This document shows positions 19,057-28,323 of a stretch of 64,000 nucleotides of DNA, one piece after another. Within the stretch, counting starts at the first letter, position 1, and the number at the start of each line of letters is the position of its first letter. This stretch comes from Clostridium sp. GTDB lineage: Bacteria > Bacillota > Clostridia > Clostridiales > Clostridiaceae. The position numbers and the translations under genes are program-made. The stretch covers positions 62,001 through 126,000 of the forward strand of contig NZ_JAPFDR010000003.1 of the NCBI RefSeq assembly GCF_026168755.1, given 5' to 3'. The notes beneath the pieces are model-generated. The model was not told the origin of the DNA. It saw only the letters and a program-made list of their open reading frames with translations, and did no database searches.

Positions 19057-19411
19057 AACATTTGTAGAATTCATTATAAACTTAATTGTTTTAGTTCCGG
19101 TTGTAATAATATTAATATTTATTTCATTAAAAGTTAGTAAAAAGAGCCTGAACAAGTTTGTAGCAGGCTCTTATACTAGCATATTAGAGAGATTTAACTT
19201 AAGTAAAGATACTTGTTTATACGTGATAAAGACAGGAAAAACAGGTTCTGTAATAGTAGTGTCAAATAACAATACTCAAGTAATTAAAGAGTTAGATGAA
19301 AATGAAATGAATGAAATAATAAAAATGAAAAAAGAGAAAAATGATTCACTTAATTTGAATAAATTAAACTTTAAAAAAATATTAGATAATAAATTAAAAG
19401 GGAAAGAATAA
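19049..19411 (+). CDS. fliO: FliO-like flagellar biosynthesis protein
   Basis: 120 residues, GTG start overlapping motB by 8 bases. One N-terminal membrane segment (about 8-28) is followed by a small basic cytoplasmic domain with the FliO/FliZ pattern (KFVAGSY, LERFNLSKDTCLYVIKTG, IVVSNNN). FliO helps assemble the FliP-FliQ-FliR export gate; fliP follows immediately. The family is poorly conserved, so the call rests on topology, short motifs and position. It is not FliL-like. Confidence 0.75.
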   Translation: MDKTFVEFIINLIVLVPVVIILIFISLKVSKKSLNKFVAGSYTSILERFNLSKDTCLYVIKTGKTGSVIVVSNNNTQVIKELDENEMNEIIKMKKEKNDSLNLNKLNFKKILDNKLKGKE

Positions 19412-19413
19412 AA

Positions 19414-20085
19414 ATGGACATTTTTAAGCAGATTTTAAGTAATGGTTCAGAATTAACCCCTAATATGCAGATGTTTATATTAATGACTGCTCTTATGTTT
19501 TTGCCAATAATAATTTTTATGATGACAAGTTTTGTAAGAATAATAATTACGTTTTCATTTATAAAATCGGCATTAGGAGCTCAGCAAGCTATTCCTAATC
19601 AAATATTAGTTGGATTAGCAATATGTTTAACTTTATTTATAATGAAACCTGTTGTAAATGAAATTGCAACAAATTCAATTGAACCTTATATAAACCATGA
19701 AATAACAATGGAACAGGCTTATGATGAACTAAAAAATCCAATTTCAGATTTTTTAATTAAGCAAACAAGAGATACAGATATAGAATTATTTATTAAAAAC
19801 TCATCAATAGATACAACAAATATAAAGAACCCAGAAGATTTACCGTTAAGTATATTAGTACCAGCCTTCGCTATAAGTGAGCTTAAAACATCATTTGAGA
19901 TAGGTTTCATAATATACATACCATTCTTAGTAATAGATTTAGTAGTTTCTAGTGCATTAATGTCTATGGGAATGATGATGCTTCCACCAGCAATGGTATC
20001 ACTACCATTTAAATTACTTTTATTTGTTATGGTAGATGGATGGGATTTATTAATTAAATCACTAATACAAAGTTTTACGCAATAG
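19414..20085 (+). CDS. fliP: Flagellar export gate protein FliP
   Basis: 223 residues with four membrane segments. Diagnostic stretches are MTSFVRIIITFSFIKSALG, then PAFAISELKTSFEIGF and MSMGMMMLPPAMVSLPFKLL. It has no obvious cleaved signal peptide. It forms the core of the export pore with FliQ and FliR. Confidence 0.97.
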   Translation: MDIFKQILSNGSELTPNMQMFILMTALMFLPIIIFMMTSFVRIIITFSFIKSALGAQQAIPNQILVGLAICLTLFIMKPVVNEIATNSIEPYINHEITMEQAYDELKNPISDFLIKQTRDTDIELFIKNSSIDTTNIKNPEDLPLSILVPAFAISELKTSFEIGFIIYIPFLVIDLVVSSALMSMGMMMLPPAMVSLPFKLLLFVMVDGWDLLIKSLIQSFTQ

Positions 20086-20097
20086 GAGATAGGAATA

Positions 20098-20367
20098 ATG
20101 AATGAATTAGCAATAATGACTATAGTAAAAAAAGCATTAATTACTGGTATTTTAGTAGCTGGACCAATACTTGCTATATCTTTAGTTGTAGGGCTTATAA
20201 TAAGTATTTTTCAAGCTGCAACACAAATTCAAGAACAAACATTAACATTTCTTCCTAAGGTACTAGCAATAATATTATTATTAGTTGTAGGTGGACCTTG
20301 GATGTTAAATAAACTTGTAATGTTTACAAGTGAGATGTTTCAAAGTATATCAACCATAGTCAAATAA
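20098..20367 (+). CDS. fliQ: Flagellar export gate protein FliQ
   Basis: 89 residues, two membrane segments, with GPILAISLVVGLIISIFQAA and TQIQEQTLTFLPK typical of FliQ. It overlaps fliR by one base. Confidence 0.96.
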   Translation: MNELAIMTIVKKALITGILVAGPILAISLVVGLIISIFQAATQIQEQTLTFLPKVLAIILLLVVGGPWMLNKLVMFTSEMFQSISTIVK

Positions 20368-21089
20368 TGATATACGTATTTTTAAGAGTAACAGCATTTT
20401 TTTTAGCTACTAATATTATTTTTACAAATGGGACACCAAAACTATTTAAAATTTGTTTCTCATTATTATTATCGGCAATGATTGCAATTAATTTAGAGGT
20501 AAATGTACAAATCGAAAATTTTTATGAATTAATAAGATATGGAATTTTAGAAACAATAAACGGACTTATCCTTGGATATATGGTCACAATTTCATTTTAT
20601 TGTTTAAAAATGGCAGGTAAGTTAATAGATAGTCAAATGGGATTATCTATGTCTAGCACATATGATCCTAATACTCAATCACAATCAACATTTACAGAAC
20701 ATTTAGTATATTATGTAGGAGTATTAGTATTTTTTGCTGTTAATGCACATCATATAATAATAAATTCAATACAAAATAGTTTTAAAATAATTCCAATAGG
20801 ATATTCAATAATAGATTTTAATTTTTCGTATATTATAAAGGTATTTACACATTATTTTGAAATGGGAATAAAAATGGCAGTTCCAATTATAGTTGTATTA
20901 ATAATAACTGATTTAATAATTGGGATAATAGCAAGAAGTGTTTCAGGATTAAACATAATGATTGTGGGAATGCCATTAAAAATGTTAATAGGAATTTTAT
21001 TCTTTATGAGTTCACTACCATTTATAGTTAACGTAATTAAAGATATATTACAGGAATTAAGTAAAGTTCTTCAAGGAACCTTAATTTAA
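20367..21089 (+). CDS. fliR: Flagellar export gate protein FliR
   Basis: 240 residues and about six membrane segments. The conserved middle reads LIDSQMGLSMSSTYDPNTQ. It is a separate gene here, not fused to flhB; 40 bases with a stop and a fresh ribosome binding site separate them. It completes the FliP-FliQ-FliR pore. Confidence 0.95.
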   Translation: MIYVFLRVTAFFLATNIIFTNGTPKLFKICFSLLLSAMIAINLEVNVQIENFYELIRYGILETINGLILGYMVTISFYCLKMAGKLIDSQMGLSMSSTYDPNTQSQSTFTEHLVYYVGVLVFFAVNAHHIIINSIQNSFKIIPIGYSIIDFNFSYIIKVFTHYFEMGIKMAVPIIVVLIITDLIIGIIARSVSGLNIMIVGMPLKMLIGILFFMSSLPFIVNVIKDILQELSKVLQGTLI

Positions 21090-21129
21090 AAGTTTAATTT
21101 AAATGAGTTAATAAAGGGGGGAGATTATT

Positions 21130-22188
21130 TTGTCATCGGATAAAACAGAACAACCCACGGCCAAAAGAAAAATGGAAGCAAGAAAAAAAGGTAATGTACC
21201 AAGAAGTAGAGAAGTATCAAATGCATTTACATTAATAGGTGCAGTAATTTGTATTTTTATGATGATTAATGGATTAATTAAAAACTTTAAAATATATATA
21301 GCTTCAACTTTATCAATGGATTTTTCTAACCATTTAACTGATAAAATGGCTAACCAGATATTTTCAGATGGTTTATTTAAATACATGAAGCTTTTTCTAC
21401 CTATGGGAATAATAGTTATTTGTTTAGCCATTATTGCAAATATCATACAAGGTGGATTTGTAATAAGTACAGAAAGCATGAAACCTAAATTTTCAAAATT
21501 AAATCCATTTAATGGTATAAAAAATATGTTTTCTGGACAAGCATTTATTACAACTTTTAAGAATGTAATACTATTAATTATATTAACTGCTGTAGGAGTT
21601 TCGTTTGTTAAGAAAAATTATTATGATATTTTAAAAGTAGGAAATATATATTTTCCACATTTAATATACGTAGCAATTGATATAGTAAAAAAGTTATTTA
21701 AAATTGCAATAGGTATAGCAGTAGCTATTGGAGCATTGGATTATGCTTATCAGTTATATTCACATAAAAAGGGATTAAAGATGACTAAACAAGAGGTAAA
21801 AGATGAATATAAACAATCAGAAGGGGATCCGCATGTTAAAGGTCAAATTAAACAAAGACAAAGAGAAATACTTTCACAATCAATGATTCAAAATACTAAA
21901 GGTGCAACGGTAATTATAAATAACCCAACGCATATCTCAATAGCAATTAGATATGAAAGGGAAAAAGATTCTGCACCAGTAGTTATAGCTAAAGGAGCAG
22001 ATATTTTAGCAATGAAAATGAGAGAAATAGCTAAAGAGCATGATATTCCAATGATTGAAAATGTTCCTTTAGCAAGAATGCTTTATAGAGAAGTTGATGT
22101 TGATCAAGAAGTACCAGCTGAAATGTATCAATCAATAGCTGAAGTACTAGTAGCAGTATACAAAATAAAAAATAGATATAAAAAATAA
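21130..22188 (+). CDS. flhB: Flagellar export switch protein FlhB
   Basis: 352 residues, TTG start behind GGGGGGAG. It opens SSDKTEQPTAKRKMEARKKG, the family signature. Four membrane segments follow, then a cytoplasmic domain with the self-cleavage motif NPTH (N265-H268). FlhB changes export specificity from rod/hook to filament with FliK. Confidence 0.97.
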   Translation: MSSDKTEQPTAKRKMEARKKGNVPRSREVSNAFTLIGAVICIFMMINGLIKNFKIYIASTLSMDFSNHLTDKMANQIFSDGLFKYMKLFLPMGIIVICLAIIANIIQGGFVISTESMKPKFSKLNPFNGIKNMFSGQAFITTFKNVILLIILTAVGVSFVKKNYYDILKVGNIYFPHLIYVAIDIVKKLFKIAIGIAVAIGALDYAYQLYSHKKGLKMTKQEVKDEYKQSEGDPHVKGQIKQRQREILSQSMIQNTKGATVIINNPTHISIAIRYEREKDSAPVVIAKGADILAMKMREIAKEHDIPMIENVPLARMLYREVDVDQEVPAEMYQSIAEVLVAVYKIKNRYKK

Positions 22189-22204
22189 GTAGAGGAAGTT
22201 TAAT

Positions 22205-24253
22205 ATGGGGAAGTTAAAAAATAAGTTTGACATATTAGTTGCTTTTGGTGTTATGGGAATAATATTAATGATTATTATTCCATTACCTCCGTTTTTATTA
22301 GATATATTATTAGTTGTAAATATAACACTATCAGTTTTGATTTTACTTATGACTTTATTTTCAACTAATGTATTACAACTAACGATATTTCCAACATTAC
22401 TATTGATTACAACTTTATTTAGGTTAGGATTAAATATTTCATCTACTAGACTTATTTTAGGTCAAGGTTATGCTGGTAATATAATAGAATCATTTGGGAG
22501 TTTCGTTGTTGGAGGAAATTATGTACTAGGAGTAATTATATTCTTAATAATAATTATTATTCAGTTTTTAGTTATTACTAATGGTTCTGGAAGAGTATCT
22601 GAAGTATCAGCAAGATTTACATTGGATGCTATGCCAGGTAAACAAATGAGTATAGATGCAGAATTAAATGCAGGTGTTATAGATGAAAAAACTGCAAAAA
22701 AGAAAAGAAGAGAATTACAACAAGAAGCAGACTTTTATGGATCAATGGATGGTGCTTCTAAATTCGTTAAAGGTGATGCTATTGCAGGGATTATAATAAC
22801 AGCAATAAATATAATTGCAGGAATTATAATTGGTATGTTAATGCTTGGCATGGATATTGGAACAGCAGTTCAAACCTTTGTAAGATTAACAATAGGGGAT
22901 GGTCTTGTAAGTCAGATTCCGGCACTACTTATATCAACTGCAGCAGGTATTATAGTTACAAGAGCAGATACTGATGAAAATATAGCTAGTTTAGCTGGAC
23001 AACAATTAACTGCTATTCCAAAAGCAATAATGGTAACAGGTGTTGTATTAATAGTTTTAGGTATCATGCCAGGTCTTCCTAAATTATCATTCTTTGCATT
23101 AGGTGGAGGATGTATATTAATAGGAAGAACATTACAAAAAGGTGAAGATGAAAAACGAGAAGAAATTGCTAACGAAGATTTACCAGTAGAAGAAGTATCA
23201 ACACTTAATGAGGTAGAAGATGTTACTGAGTTATTAAATGTTGAAGTTTTAGAAGTAGAAATTGGATATGGTCTTATACCATTAGCTGATGATAGTAATG
23301 GCGGAGATTTATTACAAAGAATTGCTTCGATAAGAAGACAATGTGCAATTGATATGGGAATAATAGTACAACCTATAAGGATTAGAGATAATCTTCAATT
23401 AGATCCAAATCAATATTGTATAAAAATAAAAGGAAATAGAGTAGCTACATATAGTCTTATGCCTACAATGGTTTTATGTATGGATCCAATGGGATTAGGA
23501 TTAGACTTAGAAGGAATAAAGGCAGTTGAACCAAGTTTTGGTTTAGAAGCATTATGGATAACTAAAGATAAGATAGAAGAGGCAGAACTTAAAGGATATA
23601 CAATAGTAGATCCATCAACAATATTAGTTACTCATTTATTAGAAATAGTCAAAGAGAAATCTTATGAATTAATGGGAAGAGAAGAAGTTAAAGCAATAAT
23701 GGATGCTACGAAAGAAAAAAATAGTGTTATTGTTGATGAATTAATACCAGATATTATGACATTAGGTGAGGTTCAAAAAGTATTCCAAAATTTACTTAAA
23801 GAAAAAGTGGCAATTAAAGATAGAGTTACAATATTAGAAACTTTAGCTGATAATGCTATAAATACAAAAGATATTGAGTTATTAACTGAATATGTAAGAA
23901 TGGCGTTAAACAAAAGTATTTGTGAGTCATTAGTTGATGAAAATAATTCTATAACAGTTGCAACTTTATCAAATGAAGTTGAAAGATTAATAGCTAATAA
24001 TCTTCAAAAATCTATTAATGGTACTTATCCAGCTGTTGATCCAGATAACACTAATAAAATTTTCAATAGCATAAAAACAATTACTGAAAGTGTTGAGTTT
24101 TGTAACAATAGGCCTGTTATTTTAGTTTCTCCTAAGATAAGAGCACCTTTTAGAAAATTAGTTGAAATGGTATTTCCTAATGTAGCAATTTTATCATTAA
24201 ATGAAATACCAAATAATGTTCAAATAAGAGCCCAAGCTGTAATTAATATATAA
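22205..24253 (+). CDS. flhA: Flagellar export gate protein FlhA
   Basis: 682 residues, full family length. About eight N-terminal membrane segments contain the FHIPEP-region sequence FTLDAMPGKQMSIDAELNAG and DGLVSQIPALLISTAAG; the C-terminal half is the cytoplasmic ring domain that binds chaperone-substrate complexes. Clostridial and Bacillus operons usually carry flhF and flhG next; here the sigma factor gene follows after 15 bases. Confidence 0.97.
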   Translation: MGKLKNKFDILVAFGVMGIILMIIIPLPPFLLDILLVVNITLSVLILLMTLFSTNVLQLTIFPTLLLITTLFRLGLNISSTRLILGQGYAGNIIESFGSFVVGGNYVLGVIIFLIIIIIQFLVITNGSGRVSEVSARFTLDAMPGKQMSIDAELNAGVIDEKTAKKKRRELQQEADFYGSMDGASKFVKGDAIAGIIITAINIIAGIIIGMLMLGMDIGTAVQTFVRLTIGDGLVSQIPALLISTAAGIIVTRADTDENIASLAGQQLTAIPKAIMVTGVVLIVLGIMPGLPKLSFFALGGGCILIGRTLQKGEDEKREEIANEDLPVEEVSTLNEVEDVTELLNVEVLEVEIGYGLIPLADDSNGGDLLQRIASIRRQCAIDMGIIVQPIRIRDNLQLDPNQYCIKIKGNRVATYSLMPTMVLCMDPMGLGLDLEGIKAVEPSFGLEALWITKDKIEEAELKGYTIVDPSTILVTHLLEIVKEKSYELMGREEVKAIMDATKEKNSVIVDELIPDIMTLGEVQKVFQNLLKEKVAIKDRVTILETLADNAINTKDIELLTEYVRMALNKSICESLVDENNSITVATLSNEVERLIANNLQKSINGTYPAVDPDNTNKIFNSIKTITESVEFCNNRPVILVSPKIRAPFRKLVEMVFPNVAILSLNEIPNNVQIRAQAVINI

Positions 24254-24268
24254 TGGAGGGAGTGTAAA

Positions 24269-24985
24269 ATGCTTAAAGCTCAAAGTGAGGAATACATATT
24301 AGATAATATTAATTTAGTAAGACATATAGCTTCAAAATATTTTACTAAAAATATTGGAATTGAGTATGAAGATTTAGTAAGTTATGGAACTATAGGACTT
24401 ATAGATGCAGCAAATACTTATGAATATGATAGAAATTGTAAATTTTCAACTTATGCATCTCTTAAAATACGAGCAGCGATTATTGATGAAATAAGAAGAA
24501 ACTCACCAATTTCGAGAAATGACGTTTCTAAAATAAAACAGTATAATTCAGCTATAGAAAGTTTGCAAAACAATTTATTAAGAGAGCCTACAGGAGAGGA
24601 AATATCTAAATATTTAAAAGTATCTAAAAATGAAGTTAATAAGATAGAAAATACTATTAATTTAATGAGTACTACTTCTTTAGATACAGTTATTTTTGAA
24701 GGAAATACTGATGTTAGTATTGTGGATACAATAAAAGATGATAATGCGTTATTACCAGAAAATATAGTTGAAGAAGAAGAAAAGCTTCAAATATTAGAAA
24801 AGGCAATTGATACTCTTAAAGAAAAGGATAGACTTGTTTTATCTTTATATTATTATGAGGAACTTACACTAAAAGAAATAGGAAAAGTATTAGAAGTATC
24901 AGAATCAAGAGTATCACAATTACATAGTAGAGCAATAGCTAACTTAAGAAATGCAATTAATAAGTTAAATTATAGAGTAGTTTAA
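24269..24985 (+). CDS. fliA: Flagellar sigma factor sigma-28 (FliA/SigD)
   Basis: 238 residues, start behind GGAGGGAG. Region 2 contains YEDLVSYGTIGLIDAANTYE and FSTYASLKIRAAIIDEIRR, and region 4 ends ESRVSQLHSRAIANLRNAI. It directs RNA polymerase to late flagellar promoters and is normally held by FlgM, which is not in the window. Being inside the basal-body operon links filament expression to basal-body expression. Confidence 0.96.
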   Translation: MLKAQSEEYILDNINLVRHIASKYFTKNIGIEYEDLVSYGTIGLIDAANTYEYDRNCKFSTYASLKIRAAIIDEIRRNSPISRNDVSKIKQYNSAIESLQNNLLREPTGEEISKYLKVSKNEVNKIENTINLMSTTSLDTVIFEGNTDVSIVDTIKDDNALLPENIVEEEEKLQILEKAIDTLKEKDRLVLSLYYYEELTLKEIGKVLEVSESRVSQLHSRAIANLRNAINKLNYRVV

Positions 24986-24998
24986 GGAGAAATTTAAT

Positions 24999-25757
24999 AT
25001 GTTAAGTGGATTATATACAGCAGTATCAGCAATGCTAGATTTACAGACTAGTCAAACTGTAATAACTAATAATATAGCAAATGTTAATACTACTGGTTTT
25101 AAATCAGAAAAAGTAATAAATAAAACTTTTGATGATGTAATGGTTCAAAATAATGATAATTATGTAAATGGAATGCCTACAAATCAAAAATTAGGAGTAT
25201 TAAATCCAGGAGTTAAAATTGATGAAATTAATATTAATTATGAACAAGGTACAATTGTAGAAAGTGAAAACCAAACAGATTTCGCTATAAATGGAAGGGG
25301 CTTTTTTACTGTAAGAGATGATGAGGGAAATATTTTTTATACAAGAGATGGAGCTTTTAATATAAATAGAGAAGGCTATTTAGTAACATCATCTGGTGCA
25401 CAAGTATTAAATACTAATAATCAGCCAATATATGTTGGAACAAGTAATATAACTGTAGATAGTAGTAATAATATTGTTTTATCTTCTGGAGCAGTACATA
25501 AATTTAATATTGTAGATTTTGATAATTATAATAATTTAGAAAAGGTTGGAGAGAACCTTTATACTGGAGAAGGTGCGGTGGCAACTAATAATTATGTAGT
25601 TAAAAATATGCAAAAAGAAAGTTCAAATGTTGATATTATACAATCAACAGCAGATTTAATGTCTAATTTAAGAGCTTTTGAAGCTAATCAAAAAGTAGTG
25701 CAAGTTATGGATTCTATTTTAGGTAAAATGGCAAGTGAGATAGGAACAGTAAGGTAG
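24999..25757 (+). CDS. flgF: Flagellar distal rod protein (FlgF/FlgG type)
   Basis: 252 residues. The N-terminus is MLSGLYTAVSAMLDLQTSQT with NNIANVNTTGFKSEK; the middle has DFAINGRGFFTVRDDEG; the C-terminal helix has ESSNVDIIQSTADLMSNLRA. It is one of two adjacent rod genes. Which is FlgF and which FlgG cannot be settled from motifs alone; I assign FlgF to the first by order. Confidence 0.85.
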   Translation: MLSGLYTAVSAMLDLQTSQTVITNNIANVNTTGFKSEKVINKTFDDVMVQNNDNYVNGMPTNQKLGVLNPGVKIDEININYEQGTIVESENQTDFAINGRGFFTVRDDEGNIFYTRDGAFNINREGYLVTSSGAQVLNTNNQPIYVGTSNITVDSSNNIVLSSGAVHKFNIVDFDNYNNLEKVGENLYTGEGAVATNNYVVKNMQKESSNVDIIQSTADLMSNLRAFEANQKVVQVMDSILGKMASEIGTVR

Positions 25758-25768
25758 GGATAAAATAT

Positions 25769-26527
25769 ATGTATGGAATTTTAAATATAAGTAGAAGTGG
25801 TATGAGTGCTAATCAAAATAAAATTAATACTATTTCAAATAATATAGTTAATGCTAATACAATTGGATATAAAAAGTTAGATGTTGGATTCCAAGATTTA
25901 CTTAGAGTAGGAATTTCAAATGAGACATATCCTGTAAATGATCAAAATGCAACATTAGGAACTGGTGTAAAGAGTACTACAGAGGTAAGAAATTTTACAC
26001 AAGGAGCATTTAAAGATACTCAAATATCTAGCAATTTAGCTATAGATGGAGAAGGATTTTTTAGAGTAATTAGACCAGATAATACATATGCTTATACTAG
26101 AAATGGTGAATTCTCAATTGATGCAAATGGAAAAATTGTTGATGATTCAGGAAATATTCTTGATATTCAATTTAATAATGGAAAAAATTATATTAATTCA
26201 GGAATAACATCAGAAAATTTAAAGATTAATAAACAAGGTGAAGTTTTTGTTAATGATGAAAAAATAGGTAATATAAATCTTTATAAAGCCACTGGAGATA
26301 ATGATCTTTTATCAGCTGGTGGAAATTTATTTATATCTAATGATGGAGCTCAGTTAGTAGTAGCAAATGGAGATATATATCAGGGATATACTGAAATGTC
26401 AAATGTGATTCTTTCTCAAGAGTTTACTGATTTAATAACATCACAAAGAGCTTTCCAATTAAATAGTAAGGGGTTTGGAGTAGCTGATGAAATGTGGTCT
26501 ATGATTAATAATTTACAATCTAGATAA
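25769..26527 (+). CDS. flgG: Flagellar distal rod protein FlgG
   Basis: 252 residues, the same length as its upstream neighbour. It has NNIVNANTIGYKKLD, LAIDGEGFFRVIRPD and a C-terminal SNVILSQEFTDLITSQRAFQ, close to FlgG/FlgE rather than FlgF. It forms the distal rod. It begins 11 bases after the preceding rod gene. Confidence 0.87.
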   Translation: MYGILNISRSGMSANQNKINTISNNIVNANTIGYKKLDVGFQDLLRVGISNETYPVNDQNATLGTGVKSTTEVRNFTQGAFKDTQISSNLAIDGEGFFRVIRPDNTYAYTRNGEFSIDANGKIVDDSGNILDIQFNNGKNYINSGITSENLKINKQGEVFVNDEKIGNINLYKATGDNDLLSAGGNLFISNDGAQLVVANGDIYQGYTEMSNVILSQEFTDLITSQRAFQLNSKGFGVADEMWSMINNLQSR

Positions 26528-26542
26528 GGAAGAAGATAGAAA

Positions 26543-27427
26543 ATGGATGATGTAAGATTATATGATTTTAAGAAAAGTGAAAAGTTTTCTTTAGAAAATA
26601 TAAGAAATTTAGCACTTATGTGTGAAGATTTTTGCAAAAGTTCAAATATGCAAATAAATTATGAAACTAAGAATGATTCTTTTAGAATGTCAGTAGATAA
26701 ATGTATTCAAACAACTTATGGAGAGTTTATTGAAAACATATCTCCAGATAGTATAATAGTTGAATTTAGTATTTTATCTATAGTTGATAATTTAACTTTA
26801 TTTTTGGATAAGTCTGTAATTTTAAGTATAGTTGATTTATTATTAGGTGGAAATGGTAAAGTTAAAGATAAAGATAGAGAACCTACTAATATAGATTTAG
26901 AATTAATAAAATATTTATTTGATAATTTATTAAAAAGAATATATATACCAAAATCACATCAGGGAATTAAAGTTGTAAAAATATATAATAATAAAATACA
27001 ATATCAAAAGTTAACTACAAAAGAGATGATTTTTAATTCAACTATAAATGTATTATTAGAAAATGAAATAGTTGGTTGCATTAAATTCTGTATTCCATAT
27101 GAAAATATGAAAAGTATAATAGATGATTTTAATAATGATAAAATAGAAAATCAAATTAATTTTGAAGAATGTGAAGTTAAAGATATATCTATAAGCGAAA
27201 TTTTTCCTTATATGCAAAATGTTAATATGGACATTACTGCAAAATTAGGTGATGCTAAAGTAAATATTAGTGATTTGCTAAACTTAAATGTTGGAGATGT
27301 TATTCTTTTAGATCAAAAGATAAATAAAGATATTACTGTAAGTGTTGGTGAAGCTAAGGCTTATAAGGCAAAACTAGGTGTTATTGGTATGAAAAAGGGA
27401 GTAGAAATTATTGATATAATTAAATAG
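26543..27427 (+). CDS. fliM: Flagellar motor switch protein FliM lacking the CheY-binding N-terminus
   Basis: 294 residues. It starts MDDVRLYDFKKSEKFSLENI, which aligns with the YDFRRPDKF region normally found about 30-45 residues into FliM. The middle CheC-like domain keeps the FliG-binding LLLGGNGK (GGxG), and the C-terminal SpoA/FliN domain has KLGDAKVNISDLLNLNVGDV. The short N-terminal peptide with LSQxEID that binds CheY-P is absent, and no upstream in-frame start restores it. The protein should still build the C-ring. How it would receive a chemotaxis signal is unclear. Confidence 0.9.
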   Translation: MDDVRLYDFKKSEKFSLENIRNLALMCEDFCKSSNMQINYETKNDSFRMSVDKCIQTTYGEFIENISPDSIIVEFSILSIVDNLTLFLDKSVILSIVDLLLGGNGKVKDKDREPTNIDLELIKYLFDNLLKRIYIPKSHQGIKVVKIYNNKIQYQKLTTKEMIFNSTINVLLENEIVGCIKFCIPYENMKSIIDDFNNDKIENQINFEECEVKDISISEIFPYMQNVNMDITAKLGDAKVNISDLLNLNVGDVILLDQKINKDITVSVGEAKAYKAKLGVIGMKKGVEIIDIIK

Positions 27428-27439
27428 GGGGAGATAATA

Positions 27440-27703
27440 ATGAATGATAAAATATCTAGAATTTTAGATATACCAATAGAGATAACTGCTGTTTTAGGTA
27501 GAACCAAAATGACATTAAATGAAGTTTTAGAATTAGGAAAAGGTTCATTAATAGAGCTTGATACATTAGCAAATCAAGAAGTAGAGATACTTGTTAATGG
27601 TAAGAAAATAGCTTACGGGCAAGTAGTTATTGCTCAACAGAATTTTGGAATAAAAATTACTAGCGTTTTAGAATCAGAAGAGTTAGTAAATACTTTAAAA
27701 TAA
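27440..27703 (+). CDS. fliN: Flagellar motor switch protein FliN
   Basis: 87 residues, only a SpoA domain: DIPIEITAVLGRTKMTLNEV, then LGKGSLIELDTLANQEVEIL. Many Firmicutes carry the longer FliY with a CheC-type phosphatase domain; that part is missing here. It forms the bottom of the C-ring with FliM. Last gene of the flagellar operon, followed by a strong terminator. Confidence 0.94.
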   Translation: MNDKISRILDIPIEITAVLGRTKMTLNEVLELGKGSLIELDTLANQEVEILVNGKKIAYGQVVIAQQNFGIKITSVLESEELVNTLK

Positions 27704-27716
27704 AGTATTATAGATT

Positions 27717-27762
27717 AATGGCAAATGAAAATTTAATATTATTTTCATTTGCCATTATATTT
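27717..27762 (+). terminator. Intrinsic terminator ending the flagellar operon
   Basis: Perfect 16-bp stem (27717-27732 with 27741-27756), 8-base loop, then a T-rich tail. Confidence 0.88.
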
Positions 27763-27917
27763 TCATTTAATATTTATAATTTTATTAATGATTATGTAAT
27801 TTGTATAAAATTAAGATATAATGGTAATAAGTTTGTCAAAGCTAAAGAAAAATATATATTAAATTTAACATAATAAAGTGTTGAAATAATAATGCATAAA
27901 ATAATAGGAGTGATAAT

Positions 27918-28217
27918 ATGAGCTTGAAAAAATTGGGGTTTAAAGATGATTTAGATATGTTATTTAATGCAATTTTAGAATTACAAAATATAGATGAATG
28001 TTATAAGTTTTTTGAAGATATTGCAACTATTACAGAGTTAAAAGCTATATCCCAAAGGATTCAAGTAGCAAAAATGCTTAAGGAAAAAAAGGTTTATACA
28101 GAAATAGCAGAAGTAACAGGAGCTAGTACTGCAACTATAAGTAGAGTTAATAAATGTCTTAATTATGGTCAAGGTGGGTATAACATAGTATTAGATAGGA
28201 TTAATTCTGAAAAGTAA
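27918..28217 (+). CDS. YerC/YecD-type TrpR-family DNA-binding protein
   Basis: 99 residues, normal for the family, start behind GGAG. The C-terminal half is a TrpR-like helix-turn-helix: ITELKAISQRIQVAKMLKEK, then YTEIAEVTGASTATISRVNK. The regulated genes and any ligand are unknown. It is a separate unit between the flagellar operon and glmM. Confidence 0.88.
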   Translation: MSLKKLGFKDDLDMLFNAILELQNIDECYKFFEDIATITELKAISQRIQVAKMLKEKKVYTEIAEVTGASTATISRVNKCLNYGQGGYNIVLDRINSEK

Positions 28218-28323
28218 TGAGCTGTAAAGTATGATAAAGGTAAGGCTATATGCTATTGTAAAAAATGGGAATAAAGGATATACTATAAGAGTTAAATCGA
28301 AATGAATAAGCGAGGTATTATAT

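Noticed and set aside
28231..28305. A 24-codon frame starting MIKVRLYAIVKNG between the YerC-like gene and glmM.
   Set aside because: The ribosome binding site is weak and the frame is too short to support without homologues.
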